Positions 50,674 to 59,120 of a stretch of DNA of 64,000 nucleotides are shown in pieces (positions within the stretch are counted from its first letter, which is position 1; each line of letters begins with the position of its first letter). The notes under the pieces are model-generated. The model was not told the origin of the DNA. It saw only the letters and a program-made list of their open reading frames with translations, and searched no databases. The DNA is taken from NCBI GenBank assembly GCA_910586655.1, contig CAJUIR010000003.1, positions 1 to 64,000 of the forward strand. Direction: 5' to 3'. Origin of the DNA: an uncultured Christensenellaceae bacterium. GTDB taxonomy: Bacteria; Bacillota; Clostridia; Christensenellales; Borkfalkiaceae. Position numbers and translations under genes: made by a program.

Positions 50674-51873
50674 ATGAACGAAAGACTTGCAAAAAGGATG
50701 GGTACGATCTCTCCGTCGCTCACGCTTGCCATCAGCGCAAAAGCCAAAGCGCTGAAAGCCGAAGGGGAAGACGTGATTTCGTTCGGCGTCGGCGAACCCG
50801 ATTTCAATACGCCGGTTCATATCGTAGAGGCGGCGATCGACGCCCTCGAAAAGGGACATACCAAATACACGGCATCTTCGGGATTGCCAGAACTCCGCCG
50901 CGCTGTTTGCGAAAAGTTCCGCCGCGACAACGGTTTGGAATACGAACCTTCGCAGATCATCGTTTCGAGCGGCGCGAAGCATTCCATTTTCAACGTCTGT
51001 TTTGCACTCCTGAACGAGGGGGACGAAGTAATCATCCCCGCGCCCTACTGGCTGACCTATCCCGAGGTCGTAAAAGTCTGCGGCGGCGTACCCGTTTTCG
51101 TACGTGCCAGAAAAAGCGCAGGGTTTAAAATTACCGCGCAGCAACTCAAAGAGGCGATCACGCCCAAAACCAAAATGCTGATTTTCAACTCGCCCTGTAA
51201 TCCGACGGGGGCGGTGTATTCGGAAGAAGAGATCCGAGATCTTGCAAAAGTATGCGAGGAGGCGGGGATCTTCGTTCTTTCCGACGAGATTTACGAAAAA
51301 CTTGTTTACGGGAACGTGCAGCCTTTTTCCTTTGCGGCATGTTCGCCTAAAATGAAAGATCTGACGATCACCGTCAACGGCGTTTCCAAAACATACGCAA
51401 TGACGGGCTGGCGTATCGGCTATCTCGCCGCACCCAAAGACGTTGCGGCGGCGATCGATTCGTTTCAGAGCCATGCTACGAGCAATGCAAATTCCATTGC
51501 GCAGTATGCGACCGTCAAGGCGCTCAACTCGCCCGAGGCGGCGGTGGAAGAGATGGTCGCACGGTTTGCAAAGCGCCGCCTTGCCATGATCGAACGGATC
51601 TCCGATATGCAGGGAGTATACTGTATTATTCCCGACGGCGCGTTCTACGCGATGCTCGTCGTGAGCGGATGTTACGGTAAAAAGTTCGGAAAAAAACTTA
51701 TCACCGATTCGGTCAGTTTCGCAGACTGTCTGCTGGAAGCGGCAAAAGTTGCCGTCGTTCCCGGGGTTTCGTTCGGCGCGGACGATTGCGTCCGTCTTTC
51801 CTATTCGCTGTCGATGGAAGATATGTTGCAGGGATTGGATCGGATCGATGCGTTTATCCAGAGTTTGCAATAA
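50674..51873 (+). CDS. PLP-dependent aminotransferase, AspC type
   Basis: 399 residues from ATG 50674 (AGAGG upstream; a TTG two codons earlier is less likely). Class I aminotransferase, probably aspartate aminotransferase: FGVGEPDFNTPVHI, KYTASSGLPELR, NSPCNPTGAVYSEEE, and the PLP lysine in VNGVSKTYAMTGWRIGY near 235. Substrate preference cannot be read from sequence alone. Near thrC, and with lysC in the window, a role in the aspartate family is plausible. Confidence 0.88.
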   Translation: MNERLAKRMGTISPSLTLAISAKAKALKAEGEDVISFGVGEPDFNTPVHIVEAAIDALEKGHTKYTASSGLPELRRAVCEKFRRDNGLEYEPSQIIVSSGAKHSIFNVCFALLNEGDEVIIPAPYWLTYPEVVKVCGGVPVFVRARKSAGFKITAQQLKEAITPKTKMLIFNSPCNPTGAVYSEEEIRDLAKVCEEAGIFVLSDEIYEKLVYGNVQPFSFAACSPKMKDLTITVNGVSKTYAMTGWRIGYLAAPKDVAAAIDSFQSHATSNANSIAQYATVKALNSPEAAVEEMVARFAKRRLAMIERISDMQGVYCIIPDGAFYAMLVVSGCYGKKFGKKLITDSVSFADCLLEAAKVAVVPGVSFGADDCVRLSYSLSMEDMLQGLDRIDAFIQSLQ

Positions 51874-51898
51874 TCAGATACTTTTTTTAAAAAAACCC

Positions 51899-51927
51899 TT
51901 GAAAAGTGACGGAAAACTTGATAGAAT
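51899..51927 (+). promoter_or_regulatory. Promoter of the P-loop gene
   Basis: TTGAAA (51899-51904), 17 bp, TAGAAT (51922-51927). Confidence 0.6.
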
Positions 51928-51962
51928 AATAATATAAAATACCAAAAGTTTTGGAGGACGTT

Positions 51963-52370
51963 ATGATCAAAATCATTTGCGGCGCGAAAGGCAGCGGGAA
52001 GACCAAAAAAATCATCGAAGCGGCAAACGAGGCAGTAGTCGGTGCGAAAGGTCACCTTATTTTTATTACCGATACGAAAAGATATATGTACGATTTGAAA
52101 CGTGAAGTTCGTTTTATCGACGTGACCGACTATAACGTGGCGGGCGAAGAAGCACTTTGCGGTTTTGTAACGGGCGCCATTGCGGGCGGATACGATAACG
52201 AATACGTATATTTAGACGGGATTGCCCGGATCGCGGGCAAGGAACTGAAAGATATGGCGCAGATTTTTTACCTCATCGAAAAAGTATCGGAACTGCGCGG
52301 TCTTCAAGTGATCATTACATGCAGTTGTTCGGAAGAGGAATTGCCCGAATTTGCAAAAAAATATCTTTGA
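51963..52370 (+). CDS. Small P-loop ATPase-like protein
   Basis: 135 residues from ATG 51963, with GGAGG 5 nt upstream. A clear Walker A opens the protein (IICGAKGSGKTKKI), and NEYVYLDGIARI near 85 may serve as Walker B. Cytoplasmic, no membrane segment. No partner domain or neighbour reveals the role. It may be a switch-like nucleotide-binding protein. It is widespread in Clostridia as I recall, but unnamed. Confidence 0.7.
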   Translation: MIKIICGAKGSGKTKKIIEAANEAVVGAKGHLIFITDTKRYMYDLKREVRFIDVTDYNVAGEEALCGFVTGAIAGGYDNEYVYLDGIARIAGKELKDMAQIFYLIEKVSELRGLQVIITCSCSEEELPEFAKKYL

Positions 52371-52376
52371 TATTAC

Positions 52377-52482
52377 GTCTGCGTTCAAAGTTTCAGACGC
52401 AAAAATTTATGAAAATTACCGCGATTGACCGCCTTCCCCGCGAGGGGAAGGTGTCTGCGTATTAAAACGCGGGAGGAAGAAC
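52377..52482 (+). promoter_or_regulatory. Structured leader of thrC
   Basis: GTCTG/CAGAC at about 52378-52400 and a perfect hairpin CCTTCCCC-GCGA-GGGGAAGG (52432-52451) with a GNRA-type tetraloop lie just before thrC. The second has no T run, so it is not a normal terminator. The motif gtctgcgt occurs on both sides. It may tune thrC expression; no known riboswitch is recognised. Confidence 0.35.
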
Positions 52483-53967
52483 ATGTATTTTATCAGCACA
52501 AGAGGCGGCGGCCGCGTGACGGGCGCGCAGGCAATCGTTCAGGGGATCGCCGACGACGGGGGGTTGTTTGTTCCCGAGCATTTTCCCGCGGTATCGCGCG
52601 GGGAACTCGAATCGATGCTTGAAATGGATTATGCCGAGCGCACAGCGTTCGTGCTTTCCAAATATCTCGACGATTACAATGCGGACGAGTTATTGGAAGC
52701 GATCCGCGCCGCGTATTCCCGTTTCGAAGACGACGACGCCGCGCCGCTTGTACGGATCGACGACGGCGTATTTATCTTAGAACTGTTTCACGGACCTACC
52801 TGCGCGTTTAAAGACATGGCGCTGACCGTACTGCCTTATTTGCTGAAAAAAGGCTGTGAAATCGTCGGGATCAAAGAAAACGTACTGGTGCTTGTCGCTA
52901 CCAGCGGCGATACGGGAAAAGCCGCCCTCGAAGGGTTTAAAAATGCCGAAGGCGTGAAAATCATGACTTTCTATCCGGAAGAAGGCGTTTCCAAAATGCA
53001 GAAACAGCAGATGTGCACGACCGAGGGGAACAACGTAAACGTTGTTGCCGTAAGCGGCAATTTCGACGATTGCCAGACGGGCGTAAAAAATATCTTTAAT
53101 TCCGCGGAATGCAAGGCGGAACTGCATCGGAAAGGGTATCTTCTTTCGTCGGCAAACTCCATCAATTTCGGTCGGCTTGCTCCGCAGATCGCCTATTATT
53201 TTTCCGCATACTGCGACTTGGCGTCATCGGGGCAGATCCGGATGGGCGATTTGGTCGATTTCACCGTTCCCACGGGCAATTTCGGGAATATTCTTGCGGC
53301 ATATTACGCAAAGAAAATGGGATTGCCGATCGGGAAACTCGTTTGCGCGTCCAACCGCAATAACGTACTCACGTCCTTTTTCGACAGCGGCGTTTACGAT
53401 TGTAAGCGTCCGTTCTTCAAAACCATGTCGCCCTCGATGGACATTCTTGTTTCGTCGAACCTCGAACGTCTGATCTTTGAATTTTCAGGCAGGAACGCCG
53501 CGCTCACGGCGGAACGCATGACCGCGCTCTCCGCAAAAGGAAAATATGCGGTGTGTCCCGAGGAATTGGAAGCAATGCGCGAAAATTTTTATGCAGGCTT
53601 TGCTTCGGAAGACGATACGGTCGAATGTATTTACGAATTCTTTATGGAATACGGATACCCCATGGATACGCACACGGGCGTTGCAATGCACGTCGCGCAG
53701 AAGTATGCGGAACAGCAGGACGAATCTGCCGAAAAATCCCCCATGGTCGTCGTATCCACGGCAAGTCCCTATAAATTTCCGCAGGACGTGCTGTATGCGC
53801 TTACGGGCAACGACGTGAAAGACAGTTATAAGGGAGTCAAGCGCATCAATTTACTTACGGCAATGAAAGTTCCCGAAAGTCTGAAAGCCATCCGTTATTT
53901 GCCGATCCGTTTTAAGAAGACAACGACGCCCGCGAAAATGTTCAAAGAGGTGCTCGATTTCGTCTGA
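52483..53967 (+). CDS. thrC: Threonine synthase
   Basis: 494 residues; PLP enzyme converting O-phosphohomoserine to threonine. The long form with an N-terminal helical domain: MYFISTRGGGRVTGAQAI and DDGGLFVPEHFP at the start. The PLP lysine is in HGPTCAFKDMALTVLPYL near 108, the phosphate-binding loop is VLVATSGDTGKAALEGF near 145, and VPTGNFGNILAAYYAKKMG is near 265. GGGAGGAAG precedes ATG 52483. Confidence 0.95.
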   Translation: MYFISTRGGGRVTGAQAIVQGIADDGGLFVPEHFPAVSRGELESMLEMDYAERTAFVLSKYLDDYNADELLEAIRAAYSRFEDDDAAPLVRIDDGVFILELFHGPTCAFKDMALTVLPYLLKKGCEIVGIKENVLVLVATSGDTGKAALEGFKNAEGVKIMTFYPEEGVSKMQKQQMCTTEGNNVNVVAVSGNFDDCQTGVKNIFNSAECKAELHRKGYLLSSANSINFGRLAPQIAYYFSAYCDLASSGQIRMGDLVDFTVPTGNFGNILAAYYAKKMGLPIGKLVCASNRNNVLTSFFDSGVYDCKRPFFKTMSPSMDILVSSNLERLIFEFSGRNAALTAERMTALSAKGKYAVCPEELEAMRENFYAGFASEDDTVECIYEFFMEYGYPMDTHTGVAMHVAQKYAEQQDESAEKSPMVVVSTASPYKFPQDVLYALTGNDVKDSYKGVKRINLLTAMKVPESLKAIRYLPIRFKKTTTPAKMFKEVLDFV

Positions 53968-53985
53968 TCCGGTCTTTTGAACGCA

Positions 53986-54082
53986 TTCGACAAAATTCTA
54001 CAAACAAAGACAAATTGTAACAAAATAAGTTCGACAAAAAACGCCAAAAAAACTTGCTTGTCGACGCTCTTGCTGGTATACT
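53986..54082 (+). promoter_or_regulatory. Promoter with candidate Spo0A boxes
   Basis: TTGCTT (54054-54059), 17 bp, TATACT (54077-54082). Two perfect 0A cores (TTCGACA) lie at 53986-53992 and 54030-54036, both followed by AAA as in clostridial sites. A near match, TGTCGAC, sits in the spacer at 54059-54065. The box at 54030 is centred about 56 bp before the expected start. Control by Spo0A~P is inferred. Confidence 0.5.
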
Positions 54083-54133
54083 TTTATTACACGGCAAATA
54101 CATGCAGTGAATGATTCACAGGAGAAGAACGAA

Positions 54134-54310
54134 ATGGCGGAGCAAGGGAAAGAAGGAAACGGCGAAACGGATGAGAAGAATGTTTTACTGCTTGTGAAAT
54201 ATTCGCTGCGTAATACTGCGGCAGAAATTCAAATTCTATCGGGCAATTCGTTACTGCTAACGTTTGAAAACGGCAAGAAGTACGAATTGGCAGTTCATCA
54301 AAAGGCTTAA
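54134..54310 (+). CDS. Small protein behind candidate Spo0A boxes, 58 residues
   Basis: ATG 54134 has GGAG 9 nt upstream; an in-frame GTG lies at 54107. An acidic, Gly-rich head (AEQGKEGNGETDEKN) precedes a compact alternating sequence, NVLLLVKYSLRNTAAEIQIL then LLLTFENGKKYELAVHQ, suggesting a small beta-rich fold. Cytoplasmic. No family recognised. Its promoter carries two candidate Spo0A boxes and it ends at a strong terminator, so it is a single-gene unit perhaps linked to entry into sporulation. Confidence 0.65.
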   Translation: MAEQGKEGNGETDEKNVLLLVKYSLRNTAAEIQILSGNSLLLTFENGKKYELAVHQKA

Positions 54311-54316
54311 TGAAAG

Positions 54317-54353
54317 GGAGTCCCCGCATCGGTCAGATGCGGGGACTCCTTTT
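54317..54353 (+). terminator. Strong terminator after the small protein gene
   Basis: GGAGTCCCCGCATC-GGTCA-GATGCGGGGACTCC followed by TTTTCTT. Confidence 0.9.
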
Positions 54354-54474
54354 CTTGTGTATTTTAGTAGTACTTTATCCCGAGCGACTGTGTTGCGTTA
54401 TCATCTGAATTCCGGCGGCGGAAACCAAAGGGTTGCAGCGGTTTTTTTTAACGGCAGACTTCTATCATAGATGA

Positions 54475-54515
54475 AAACGATTCCGACGGTTTTCCTTCGG
54501 GATCGTTTCTTTTTG
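54475..54515 (+). terminator. Second hairpin with T run before trpS
   Basis: AAACGATTCC pairs with GGGATCGTTT, followed by CTTTTT. The 120 bp between it and the preceding terminator show no gene. Confidence 0.55.
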
Positions 54516-54555
54516 TGTAAACGGAATGAAAAAGCCCCGAATGCACTTCCATATC

Positions 54556-54584
54556 TTGCATTTTACAAAAAAGTATGCTATACT
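54556..54584 (+). promoter_or_regulatory. Promoter of trpS
   Basis: TTGCAT (54556-54561), 17 bp, TATACT (54579-54584). It is only 11 nt from the trpS ATG, leaving a leader of about 5 nt. Confidence 0.7.
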
Positions 54585-54595
54585 GAACTTTGAAT

Positions 54596-55591
54596 ATGGA
54601 ACGTAAAATCATGTACTCGGCGGTTCAGCCGAGCGGAAATCTCACAATCGGTAATTTTACGGGCGCGATCCGTAATTGGGTGCGGATGCAAAATGACTTC
54701 GATTGCTTTTATGCGATCGCGGATATGCACGCCATCACCGTGCGGCAAGACCCCGCGCTTTTGCGCCGCCGAACCATAGAACTTGCCGCGCTCTATCTTG
54801 CCTGCGGGTTGGATCCCGAAAAGTGTACGCTTTACGTTCAGTCGCAAGTGTCCGCGCATGCCGAATTGGGTTGGATCCTCAACACCATCGCCTACGTCGG
54901 CGAAATGGAACGCATGACGCAGTTTAAGGATAAATCGCAAAAGCATGCCGATAATATCAACATGGGGCTCATGGACTATCCCGTTTTGATGGCGGCGGAT
55001 ATTCTGCTGTATCAGGCGGACTACGTGCCCGTCGGGATCGACCAGAAACAGCATGTCGAAATCACGCGCGATCTCGCAATTCGATTCAATCATCGCTACG
55101 GCGACACATTTCGCGTGCCCGAGCCGTATATCTTAAAAGAGGGGGCAAAAATCATGTCCCTGCAAGACCCCATGAAAAAGATGAGCAAATCGGATGAAAA
55201 CCTCAATGCTTCCGTCTTTCTTGCAGACGATAGAGATACCGTGATCCGCAAGTTTAAACGCGCGGTCACCGACAGCGACAGCGAGATCCGTATTTCGGAC
55301 GAAAAACCGGGGATCACCAACCTTCTCAATATTTACGCGGCATTCAAAGGCTGTACGTTGCAGGACGCCGAACGCGAGTTTCAAGGCAGCGGCTACGGGG
55401 ACTTCAAACTTGCCGTGGGCGAAACGGTGGCGGACGCGCTGGCTCCCGTTCAGGAAAAACAAAAACGGTTGCTTGCGGATAAAGCCTATCTGAACGACGT
55501 TTTGAAATCGGGTGCGGAAAACGCGTTCCGCGCCGCACGCAGAACGCTCTCCAAAGTGTGCCGTAAAATCGGTTTTTACAGAGGAGAATAA
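54596..55591 (+). CDS. trpS: Tryptophanyl-tRNA synthetase
   Basis: 331 residues from ATG 54596; a TTG at 54590 is also in frame. Class I synthetase that charges tRNA-Trp. The HIGH-type motif is SGNLTIGNFTGAIRNW and the KMSKS loop is exact (PMKKMSKSDEN near 195). AIADMHAIT and DILLYQADYVPVG are typical. There is no Shine-Dalgarno and almost no leader, so a T-box is excluded. It is followed 2 nt later by the DUF5685 gene. Confidence 0.95.
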   Translation: MERKIMYSAVQPSGNLTIGNFTGAIRNWVRMQNDFDCFYAIADMHAITVRQDPALLRRRTIELAALYLACGLDPEKCTLYVQSQVSAHAELGWILNTIAYVGEMERMTQFKDKSQKHADNINMGLMDYPVLMAADILLYQADYVPVGIDQKQHVEITRDLAIRFNHRYGDTFRVPEPYILKEGAKIMSLQDPMKKMSKSDENLNASVFLADDRDTVIRKFKRAVTDSDSEIRISDEKPGITNLLNIYAAFKGCTLQDAEREFQGSGYGDFKLAVGETVADALAPVQEKQKRLLADKAYLNDVLKSGAENAFRAARRTLSKVCRKIGFYRGE

Positions 55592-55593
55592 CC

Positions 55594-56460
55594 GTGTTCG
55601 GATACGTTCGGTACGATTTGCCAAATCTCTATCTGAAAGATCTCATGTTGTATAAAGCGCTCTATTGCGGTTTGTGCAAGAGTATCGGCGCGAGTTGCGG
55701 ACAGATGGCGCGGGTAGGACTGACTTACGACGTGACTTTTTTATCCGCTCTGCTGCACAACATGACGGGTACGAATATCACGGTGGAAAAACAAAACTGT
55801 TTCGAACACCGTCTGAAAAAACGTCCCATCGCGAAAGTAGACGAACTGACCAAAGAATTGGGCGCGCTCAATACTGTGCTCGTGTACTACAAACTGACGG
55901 ACGACATTTCGGACGGCGGGAAAGGCCGCGGGAGAAGGATCTGGTTTAAAAAGGGATTTCGGCGCGCAAAAAAAACATATCCCGCGTTAGTGGAGATCGT
56001 AGAGCGGTATATGAAAGAGCAATCGCTTACGGAGAAAGAAAAGACGGCTTCGCCCGATGCGGCGGCAGAACCTTCCGCAAGCATGATGCGCGATATTTCC
56101 GACCATTTTCTGAAAGACAGAGCCAGCGAAGCCACGCGAGAACTGTTTTACGGTCTGGGGAAATGGGTATATCTGATCGATGCGCTTGACGATTACGGAA
56201 AAGATTTCAAGAAGAAAAATTACAATCCGTTCGTGCTTACTTACAACAGTCCGAACAAAGCGGAACTGATGGAAATGCACGGCGGAGAGATCGGCTTTCT
56301 ATTCGATACGCTCTTTTATTCGATGCGTGAAAGCCTTGCAAAAATTCCGTTTTCATTCAACCGAGATCTGACCGACAACGTGATTTTGCGCGGGCTGCCG
56401 TTGGAAACGGCGCGCGTCATGAAAGGGGAACTTCCCAAAAAAATGCAGGTAAAAATTTAA
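55594..56460 (+). CDS. DUF5685 family protein
   Basis: 288 residues from GTG 55594. Opening MFGYVRYDLPNLYLKD and KALYCGLCKSIGASCG match the DUF5685 family, whose function is unknown. It is all-helical in outline. The pair DDISDGGKGRG and YLIDALDDYGKDF are Asp-rich motifs that recall metal-binding sites of helical prenyltransferase-like folds; that link is speculative. Family members commonly sit beside a J-like protein, as here. Confidence 0.82.
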   Translation: MFGYVRYDLPNLYLKDLMLYKALYCGLCKSIGASCGQMARVGLTYDVTFLSALLHNMTGTNITVEKQNCFEHRLKKRPIAKVDELTKELGALNTVLVYYKLTDDISDGGKGRGRRIWFKKGFRRAKKTYPALVEIVERYMKEQSLTEKEKTASPDAAAEPSASMMRDISDHFLKDRASEATRELFYGLGKWVYLIDALDDYGKDFKKKNYNPFVLTYNSPNKAELMEMHGGEIGFLFDTLFYSMRESLAKIPFSFNRDLTDNVILRGLPLETARVMKGELPKKMQVKI

Positions 56461-56492
56461 AAAATTTCCGTTAAAAAAGGAATCGGAACGTT

Positions 56493-57101
56493 ATGAATCT
56501 TGAAAATTATGAACTTTTACAAGTGAGCGAATCGGCGACGGACGAGGAGATCAAAGAAGCCTACGAACGCCTGAAAGCCAAATACAACGAGGAAAAATGG
56601 CAGGACGGCGAAGCGGGCAACAATGCCGCGCGCATGCTCGGAAAAATCGAAGTCGCTTATAACGAAATCATGCAGGAGCGCAAAGAAACGCAGCAACAGA
56701 CGAGCGGGAGCAATGCGTTCGACGAAGTTTCGGCTTGTATCCGCAGCGGCGACATTCCGCGCGCGCAGCAACTGCTCGACGGGTTCAACGAGCGGAATGC
56801 GGAATGGCATTATTTGCAGTCCGTCGTTTTCTATAAAAAGAACTGGATGAACGAGAGCAAAAAGCAACTTGAAATCGCTATGCAAATGGACGGGAGCAAC
56901 CCGAAATACCGCGAGGCTTACGACAAACTCAGTTCGCGCGCGCAGTATACGCAACAGACGGGCGGCGCGCAGAACATCAATCCCAACCCCGTTTCCGACG
57001 AGGAACAGATGGGCGGGAACTGGTGTGCCAACTGTGCGAACATGTGCTATACGTTCCTTTGCGTCAACTGTCTGTTTAACCTTTGCTGTAACTGTCATTA
57101 A
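56493..57101 (+). CDS. J-domain-like protein lacking HPD, with Cys-rich tail
   Basis: 202 residues. The first ~70 residues follow the J-domain pattern (NYELLQVSESATDEEIKEAY, then the third helix ARMLGKIEVAYNEIM). The essential HPD tripeptide between helices is replaced by NEE in AKYNEEKWQ, so it should not stimulate DnaK. A TPR-like middle part (about 80-145) follows. The last 30 residues hold eight cysteines (WCANCANMC, CVNCLFNLCCNC), perhaps a metal site or a membrane-touching segment. AAGGAA precedes ATG 56493. Between DUF5685 and a membrane protein. Confidence 0.78.
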   Translation: MNLENYELLQVSESATDEEIKEAYERLKAKYNEEKWQDGEAGNNAARMLGKIEVAYNEIMQERKETQQQTSGSNAFDEVSACIRSGDIPRAQQLLDGFNERNAEWHYLQSVVFYKKNWMNESKKQLEIAMQMDGSNPKYREAYDKLSSRAQYTQQTGGAQNINPNPVSDEEQMGGNWCANCANMCYTFLCVNCLFNLCCNCH

Positions 57102-57103
57102 AT

Positions 57104-57652
57104 ATGAAACGCCCCTCCAAATCGTTTGAGATCGCATTGTCCGCAATCGCCTGTGCGTTTGCGGCGATGGCGCTTACGATGGGAACTTACGTCGACGTAT
57201 TGCTTGCGGCGGGGTATCTTCTCGCTGTGTTTGCGCTCATGGTGCCGCTATCCAAAGAGTTTGTCTGGGGTGCGGCGCTTGCCTTTCTCGGTGCGTCGCT
57301 GCTTGCGTTTCTGTTCAATATCGGCGGAATCCTGAAACTGGTTCCGTTCATGATCTTTTTCGGATTACATCCGACCGTCAATTTTCTGCAAAAGAAATAC
57401 GTTCGCAAACTCCCTTTGCATCTGCTGTTCTTTGTGATCAAAGCGCTTTGGTTTGACGGCGTTCTCCTGTTTCTGTGGTTTATGTTGGGGCCGCTTTTCG
57501 GATTGGAAGAATTGACGTTTTATCCCTTCCTGCAAAGAAATCTCTATTATATTGTTTTCTTCGGCGGCACGGTTTTGTTTGCGCTTTACGATTATATGAT
57601 GTTTCTCTGCCAGCGTTCGGTTAACGCCGTAGTGCGGAGGATCGGGAGGTAA
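57104..57652 (+). CDS. Unknown integral membrane protein
   Basis: 182 residues with five or six hydrophobic helices (about 10-30, 33-50, 56-80, 82-100, 105-130, 145-165). It starts 2 nt after the J-like gene and ends 3 nt before rlmD, so it belongs to the same operon. The topology recalls small transporter-type S components, but no motif supports that. No family recognised. Confidence 0.7.
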   Translation: MKRPSKSFEIALSAIACAFAAMALTMGTYVDVLLAAGYLLAVFALMVPLSKEFVWGAALAFLGASLLAFLFNIGGILKLVPFMIFFGLHPTVNFLQKKYVRKLPLHLLFFVIKALWFDGVLLFLWFMLGPLFGLEELTFYPFLQRNLYYIVFFGGTVLFALYDYMMFLCQRSVNAVVRRIGR

Positions 57653-57655
57653 CTT

Positions 57656-59044
57656 TTGGAAAAGAATCAGACTTTCGTCGCTGTCGCGGACGCCCTTGGT
57701 ACCAACGGAGAAGGGATCGTGCGCGTCGGCGACGTTACTGTTTTCGTGCCGGATCTGATCCCCGGGGAAAAAGCGGAAATCAAAATCCTGAAACGGAAGG
57801 GCAATATCGCTTACGGCAAAACGGAAGAGATACTTGTGCCTGCCGAGGACCGCGTCCGTCCGCAATGTCCGGTGTTTCTCCGTTGTGGCGGCTGTCAGAT
57901 CCAGCATCTCAGTTATCGCACTCAACTGAAATTCAAAACAAAGTCCGTACACGACGCGCTGCAAAAAATCGGCGGGATCGACGTTCCGGTCGCGCCGTGC
58001 GTGAAAAGCGAAACATCTTACGGATATCGCAATAAACTGCAACTTCCCATCGGCAAAGTCAACGGGAAAAACGCCGTCGGATTTTATGCCGCGCGCTCGC
58101 ATCGCATCGTGCCGACGAATGAATGTCCCATTCACCCCGAATGGTCGGAAAAACTGATTTCCGCCGTCGTGAATTTTATGGAGAAATGCGGATTGGACGG
58201 TTACGACGAGGAACGGGGCGAAGGACAACTCCGTCATATCGTCGTAAGAGAATTGCGCGGCAGATTTATCGTAACGCTGGTTGTCACCGTACCGGAGATC
58301 AAAGGGATCGATTATTTTCTGTATTTGCTGGACGGCGTCTTTCCGGAATACAGTTTTTATCTCAATTTCAATGCGAAAAAGACCAACGTTATTTTCGGAG
58401 AAAAATTCCAACTTTTAAAAGGCAAAGGCGTATACGAGTGTACTGAACACGGAATCGTATACGAAGCGGGTGCGCAGACGTTCGTTCAGGTAAACGGTTC
58501 GGTGCGCGGGAAATTATACGACCGCGTTGTTTCTTTGGTCGATCCGCATGAAACGGTGATCGACTGTTATGCGGGCGGCGGTTTGCTTACCGCAATGCTG
58601 GCAAAGAAGTGCGTAAAGGCTTACGGGGTCGAAGTCGTCCCCGAAGCAAGCAGATGCGCCGATGCGGTGCGTTTGAAAAACGGACTTGCAGATAAAATGG
58701 AAAACGTCTGCGGGAAAGTGGAGGACGTTCTAGAAAATATTTTAAAATCGGAACCGAATGCGACTTTGGTGCTCGATCCTCCCCGCGCCGGCGTCGACAG
58801 GAGCGTATTAAAAGCCGTCATGTCGCAGGGCGTAAGAAAAATCGTCATGATTTCCTGCGATCCCGCAACGCTTGCGCGCGACGTCGGAATTTTGACGGGC
58901 GGGCTTTGGGAAACGGAAACGGGCGAACTGGTAAAAGCGAACGCAGACAACGGAATGTACTTGCTCGAATCGGTCGAACCGTTCGATATGTTTCCGCAGA
59001 CCAAGCACGTCGAGACGCTCGTTTGCCTTCGGAAAAAAACTTGA
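57656..59044 (+). CDS. rlmD: 23S rRNA (uracil-5-)-methyltransferase, RlmD/RumA type
   Basis: 462 residues from TTG 57656, with GGGAGG 5 nt upstream. It methylates C5 of a 23S rRNA uridine. N-terminal TRAM domain (about 1-62) is followed by the [4Fe-4S] set CPVFLRCGGCQIQH. The SAM site is VIDCYAGGGLLTAML near 305, the catalytic Cys lies in ISCDPATLARD near 400, and the acidic DPPRAG segment precedes it. Whether it targets U1939 or U747 cannot be told from sequence alone. Operon with the three genes upstream. Confidence 0.92.
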   Translation: MEKNQTFVAVADALGTNGEGIVRVGDVTVFVPDLIPGEKAEIKILKRKGNIAYGKTEEILVPAEDRVRPQCPVFLRCGGCQIQHLSYRTQLKFKTKSVHDALQKIGGIDVPVAPCVKSETSYGYRNKLQLPIGKVNGKNAVGFYAARSHRIVPTNECPIHPEWSEKLISAVVNFMEKCGLDGYDEERGEGQLRHIVVRELRGRFIVTLVVTVPEIKGIDYFLYLLDGVFPEYSFYLNFNAKKTNVIFGEKFQLLKGKGVYECTEHGIVYEAGAQTFVQVNGSVRGKLYDRVVSLVDPHETVIDCYAGGGLLTAMLAKKCVKAYGVEVVPEASRCADAVRLKNGLADKMENVCGKVEDVLENILKSEPNATLVLDPPRAGVDRSVLKAVMSQGVRKIVMISCDPATLARDVGILTGGLWETETGELVKANADNGMYLLESVEPFDMFPQTKHVETLVCLRKKT

Positions 59045-59120
59045 CAATTCGTGGTGAAAGATTAAAATATATCTTATAGAGTGATCCATAATAAGAATGA
59101 AACGGATGACGGGAGAACTT

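Noticed and set aside
50569..51870. 433-codon leftward ORF
   Set aside because: Antisense to the aminotransferase, whose PLP-binding motifs are intact on the plus strand.
54311..54595. T-box or trp leader before trpS
   Set aside because: The trpS promoter at 54556-54584 leaves only about 5 nt of leader, so no upstream RNA switch can be part of the mRNA from it. No T-box motif was seen.
57365..58411. 348-codon leftward ORF
   Set aside because: Antisense to rlmD and the membrane gene; no recognisable motif.
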